From Bradyrhizobium sp. (GTDB taxonomy: Bacteria; Pseudomonadota; Alphaproteobacteria; Rhizobiales; Xanthobacteraceae), in assembly GCA_013695565.1 (NCBI GenBank), contig JACDAG010000124.1, forward strand, positions 1 through 9,322: a DNA stretch of 9,322 bases, written 5' to 3'. Below are positions 6,602 through 9,322 of this stretch, in pieces. Numbering within the stretch: position 1 is the first letter of the stretch; every line of letters begins with the position of its first letter. The position numbers and the translations under genes were made by a program. The notes beneath the pieces are model-generated. The model was not told the DNA's origin, searched no databases, and saw nothing but the letters and a program-made list of their open reading frames with translations.

Positions 6602-6800
6602 GTCCCAGGTGGTGCACGCCAACACTGCCGCGTGCAACGCACATGGGTGTATATTCCCAATTTTGAGGCACGATCAAGAAATTCGACATATTCCTTTTCG
6701 CTCAAGATGACGCGATCCTTACGTCAAAAAAATGATGCTCACTCGGAAGTCAATGTCGTATTGGTAACGACATGTCTTATGGGAACAACAGAAAGAGACA
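6602..6800. other. AT-rich intergenic stretch before the hsd operon
   Basis: No gene on either strand can be supported over these 199 bp. GC is about 40% across 6661-6780 by hand count, well below the flanking genes. It holds a palindrome at 6753-6773 and, at 6687-6692, a CATATT that might act as a -10 with TTGAGG (6663-6668) at an 18-base spacing; this is weak. On the minus strand 6711-6655 reads VILSEKEYVEFLDRASKLG, which resembles the C-terminal part of small antitoxins but has no proper start and is closed by a TGA at 6726-6724. Confidence 0.5.
6753..6773. promoter_or_regulatory. Perfect 7-bp inverted repeat upstream of hsdM
   Basis: ATGTCGT and ACGACAT flank a 7-base centre, ending 27 bases before the hsdM start. 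The size and symmetry suit a dimeric HTH repressor site, or a hairpin in the mRNA leader. The neighbouring HigA-type protein is a candidate binder on proximity alone. Confidence 0.4.
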
Positions 6801-8321
6801 ATGGCGCGAAGTCCAGGAAAAAATCGGAGAACAGGTGGCGCCCAGGTCGATGAAAACAACGGAAACGGTGCCTTTGAGGCCAAGCTCTGGGCTACCGCTG
6901 ACGCGCTGCGCAATAATATGGACGCGGCCGAATACAAGCACGTCGTACTCGGGCTGATCTTCCTGAAATACATCTCCGATGCGTTCGAAGCCAAGCATGT
7001 GGAGTTGGATGCGCAGCGTGCGCAAGGCGCCGATCCCGAAGATCCGGACGAATATCGCGCGGTGAACATCTTCTGGGTGCCGCCGGAAGCGCGCTGGGTC
7101 TATCTCAAGTCGATGGCGCCGCAGCCGACGATCGGCCAACTCGTCGATGACGCGATGACGGCGATCGAGCGCGACAATGCCTCGCTCAAGGGCGTGCTGC
7201 CGAAAGATTTTGCCCGGCCCGGCCTCGACAAGCAGCGTCTCGGCCAGATCATCAATCTGGTCAGCGACATTGCGCTTGGCGCCCCAACGGACCGCGCCGA
7301 GGGCAAGAGCGGCGGGCAATTTTATACGCCGTCGCATGTCGTCCGCGTGCTGGTCGAGATGCTGGCGCCGTTCAAGGGCCGGGTCTACGATCCCTGCTGC
7401 GGCTCCGGCGGCATGTTCGTGCAAAGCGAAAAATTCATCGAGGCCCACGCCGGCAAGCTCGGCGACATCTCGATCTACGGGCAGGAGTCGAATTACACCA
7501 CCTGGCGGCTCGCCAAGATGAACCTTGCGATCCGCGGCATCGACGCCCAGATCGGCCATGGCGACACCTTTCACGATGACCGCAATCCCGACCTCAAGGC
7601 CGATTACGTGCTGGCCAATCCGCCGTTCAACGATTCCGACTGGCGTGGTGATCTGTTGAAAGATGACAAGCGTTGGGCGTACGGCACGCCGCCCGCCGGC
7701 AACGCCAACTACGCCTGGGTACAGCACTTCATCCATCATCTCAGCCCGACCGGACTTGCCGGTTTCGTGCTCGCCAACGGTTCGATGTCGTCGAACCAGT
7801 CCGGCGAGGGCGAGATCCGCAAGGCGATGGTCGAGGCCGATCTGGTCGACTGCATGGTGGCGCTGCCGGGCCAACTGTTCTACTCGACGCAGATCCCGGT
7901 CTGCCTCTGGTTCCTCGCGCGCAACAAAAAAAATGGCCGCTTCCGCGATCGCCGCGGCGAGACGCTGTTCATCGACGCGCGCAAGATGGGCACGCTGACC
8001 GACCGCGTGCATCGCGAGTTGACCGATGCCGATATCGCCGGGATCGCCGGCACCTATCATGCGTGGCGGGGTGACAAGGACGCCGACGATTACGCCGACG
8101 TGCCCGGCTTCTGCAAGGCCGCCGTACTGGACGAGATCCGTAAACACGGCCATGTGCTCACGCCGGGGCGCTACGTCGGCGCGGCGGCCGCCGAGGAGGA
8201 CGACGAGCCGTTCGAGGACAAGATGGTGCGGCTTGCTACGACGTTGAGGCAGCAGCAGGAAGCCGCGAAGCTGGACATCGCTATTGCCACCAACCTGACG
8301 GAGCTCGGGTATGGCGGCTAA
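6801..8321 (+). CDS. hsdM: Type I restriction-modification system methyltransferase subunit HsdM
   Basis: This 506-residue protein, a standard length for HsdM, would methylate adenine N6 in the asymmetric site chosen by HsdS, using S-adenosylmethionine. The N-terminal helical domain (residues about 20-160, with WATADALRNNMDAAEYKHVV and FLKYISDAF) precedes the catalytic domain. SAM-binding motif I is DPCCGSGG at 197-204, preceded by the FYTPSHVVRVLVEML block. The catalytic NPPF is at 273-276 in YVLANPPFNDSDW. The downstream LPGQLFYSTQIPVCLWFL is also typical. No lesion is seen. The start follows a weak GAAAGAG (6791-6797). The end overlaps hsdS by 11 bases, so the two are co-transcribed and probably translationally coupled. 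Methylation alone needs M and S; restriction would need HsdR, not visible here. Confidence 0.96.
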   Translation: MARSPGKNRRTGGAQVDENNGNGAFEAKLWATADALRNNMDAAEYKHVVLGLIFLKYISDAFEAKHVELDAQRAQGADPEDPDEYRAVNIFWVPPEARWVYLKSMAPQPTIGQLVDDAMTAIERDNASLKGVLPKDFARPGLDKQRLGQIINLVSDIALGAPTDRAEGKSGGQFYTPSHVVRVLVEMLAPFKGRVYDPCCGSGGMFVQSEKFIEAHAGKLGDISIYGQESNYTTWRLAKMNLAIRGIDAQIGHGDTFHDDRNPDLKADYVLANPPFNDSDWRGDLLKDDKRWAYGTPPAGNANYAWVQHFIHHLSPTGLAGFVLANGSMSSNQSGEGEIRKAMVEADLVDCMVALPGQLFYSTQIPVCLWFLARNKKNGRFRDRRGETLFIDARKMGTLTDRVHRELTDADIAGIAGTYHAWRGDKDADDYADVPGFCKAAVLDEIRKHGHVLTPGRYVGAAAAEEDDEPFEDKMVRLATTLRQQQEAAKLDIAIATNLTELGYGG

Positions 8322-9322
8322 CCGACATGTGATCCATTTGGATCAACTCTACGAATTCGCTTCCGGTCTTTCGAAGCCGCGTTCCGAATTTGGAGAAGGT
8401 TTTCCGTTTCTTTCGTTTAGAGACGTTTTTTACAACACGTTTGTCCCACGAGATCTAAGCCAGCTTGTGAAGTCGTCCGAGACTGAACGACAGAGCCTGT
8501 CAATCAAGAGGGGGGACGTTTTTCTTACGCGGACAAGCGAGACGGTAGATGAACTAGGAATGAGTTGCGTTGCTCTAACGAACGTTCCAAACGCAACGTT
8601 TAACGGCTTCACAAAGAGGCTCAGGCCGAAGTCCCAACACGAAGTCGTGCCGGAGTATGCTGGGTATTTTTTCAGGAGCCCCGGGTTTCGCAACGACGTC
8701 TACGCAATGTCATCCCTTTCAACCAGGGCAAGCCTAAACAATGAAATGCTTGCAAGGCTAGTGATCGTGCTGCCGTCCCTCGATGAACAGACGGCAATTG
8801 GTCAGGTCTTGAAAGCGCTGGATGACAAGATCGAGCTGAACCGGCGAATGAACGAGACGCTGGAGGCGATGGCTCGATCGCTATTCCAGTCGTGGTTCGT
8901 AGACTTCGATCCGGTTTGTGCAAAAGTAGGTGGACGCAGTTCCGACCTGCCAGAAGCCTTTTCCAGTGTCTTTTCTGTTTCTCTTAGTGAGTCAGAACTC
9001 GGTGATATCCCCTCGGACTGGCGAGTTGGTGAACTCCAGGAGCTGGCTTCGGTTCTCATGGGCCTGTCGCCAGACGGCGAAAGCTATAATGCCAACGGAA
9101 TCGGCACTCCTTTGATCAATGGTCCCGTGGAATTTGGTGATTACTTTCCGGTCAGATCGAAATGGACGACCGCTCCAAGCCGGTTGACTGAGTTTGGAGA
9201 TTTGGTTTTCTGCGTGCGCGGTTCGACAACCGGACGACGTGTTGTTGCGGATGGCGTCTATTGTTTGGGTCGTGGCGTTTGTGCACTTCGGTCAATCACC
9301 GCTCCGCGAGCATACCTATATC
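8311..9322 (+). CDS. hsdS: Type I restriction-modification specificity subunit HsdS (partial, 3' end outside window)
   Basis: The frame runs from ATG 8311 to the window edge with no stop: 337 complete codons, so the C-terminus is missing. HsdS sets the DNA sequence recognised by the methyltransferase and the restriction complex. The first target-recognition domain covers residues about 5-150. The conserved helical spacer follows at about 155-205, with LDEQTAIGQVLKALDDKIEL and WFVDFDPV. The second recognition domain opens at LGDIPSDWRVGEL (about 230) and is cut during its body. GGAG at 8300-8303, inside hsdM, lies seven bases before the ATG. Base composition in the first recognition domain is visibly lower in GC than hsdM (24 of 60 at 8401-8460), as expected for a part exchanged by recombination. 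The recognition site cannot be predicted by eye. Confidence 0.93.
   Translation, partial: MAANRHVIHLDQLYEFASGLSKPRSEFGEGFPFLSFRDVFYNTFVPRDLSQLVKSSETERQSLSIKRGDVFLTRTSETVDELGMSCVALTNVPNATFNGFTKRLRPKSQHEVVPEYAGYFFRSPGFRNDVYAMSSLSTRASLNNEMLARLVIVLPSLDEQTAIGQVLKALDDKIELNRRMNETLEAMARSLFQSWFVDFDPVCAKVGGRSSDLPEAFSSVFSVSLSESELGDIPSDWRVGELQELASVLMGLSPDGESYNANGIGTPLINGPVEFGDYFPVRSKWTTAPSRLTEFGDLVFCVRGSTTGRRVVADGVYCLGRGVCALRSITAPRAYLY

Noticed and set aside
6274..6705. Minus-strand 143-codon ORF opposite higA
   Set aside because: Most of it is the antisense of higA; only its first about 20 residues look protein-like and are reported separately as a possible remnant.
6632..6853. Plus-strand 73-codon ORF overlapping the hsdM start
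   Set aside because: It has no ribosome binding site or recognisable domain, and it overlaps hsdM in another frame.
6777..8153. Minus-strand open frame (458 codons) opposite hsdM
   Set aside because: It is an antisense shadow of a clearly recognised gene on +.

Overview
The window looks like a chromosomal segment of a high-GC alphaproteobacterium, most likely Bradyrhizobium or a close relative in the Nitrobacteraceae. Two kinds of evidence point there: the GC-rich coding sequence, and two intergenic islands whose translated shadows read like the familiar nonsense peptides of repeats in that group (DVDAWDKPGHDG on +, MPGLVPGIHVF on -, and EAIHSCF/RNDEE-type strings). The genus is inferred by memory of these repeats, not by a search.

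Left part (1-5133), core-like genes on +. An AsmA-family envelope protein (160-2391) has one N-terminal membrane anchor and a long Gly/Pro/Gln-rich tail with a duplicated 34-residue unit; a CRP-type palindrome lies upstream. A structured repeat island (about 2397-2523) separates it from a large multidomain class III nucleotide cyclase (2692-5133): TM, extracytoplasmic Cache, TM, HAMP, GAF, coiled coil, cyclase. The metal and transition-state residues are intact, but both purine-selecting positions are atypical (R660, A733). A second, compound repeat island (about 5150-5362) follows.

Right part (5509-9322), an accessory block of toxin-antitoxin and restriction genes. A complete VapBC-type toxin-antitoxin pair on - (5509-6167) has overlapping genes and a promoter whose -10 lies inside a strong palindrome. 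Divergent from it on + is a HigA-type antitoxin gene (6293-6601) with no room for a full HigB toxin; a short in-frame tail ends at its ribosome binding site and may be a toxin remnant. An AT-rich gap of about 200 bp (6602-6800) carries a perfect 7+7 palindrome just before a type I restriction-modification operon: hsdM (6801-8321) and hsdS (8311 to beyond the window edge), overlapping by 11 bp. No hsdR is visible; it would have to be outside the window.

How they work together: HsdM and HsdS would form the sequence-specific DNA methyltransferase of a type I system. VapBC and the solitary HigA are typical companions of such islands. No individual gene is an undescribed family. The points most worth a second look are the orphan HigA with its remnant, the vapBC operator/promoter, the atypical cyclase active site, and the palindrome in front of hsdM.
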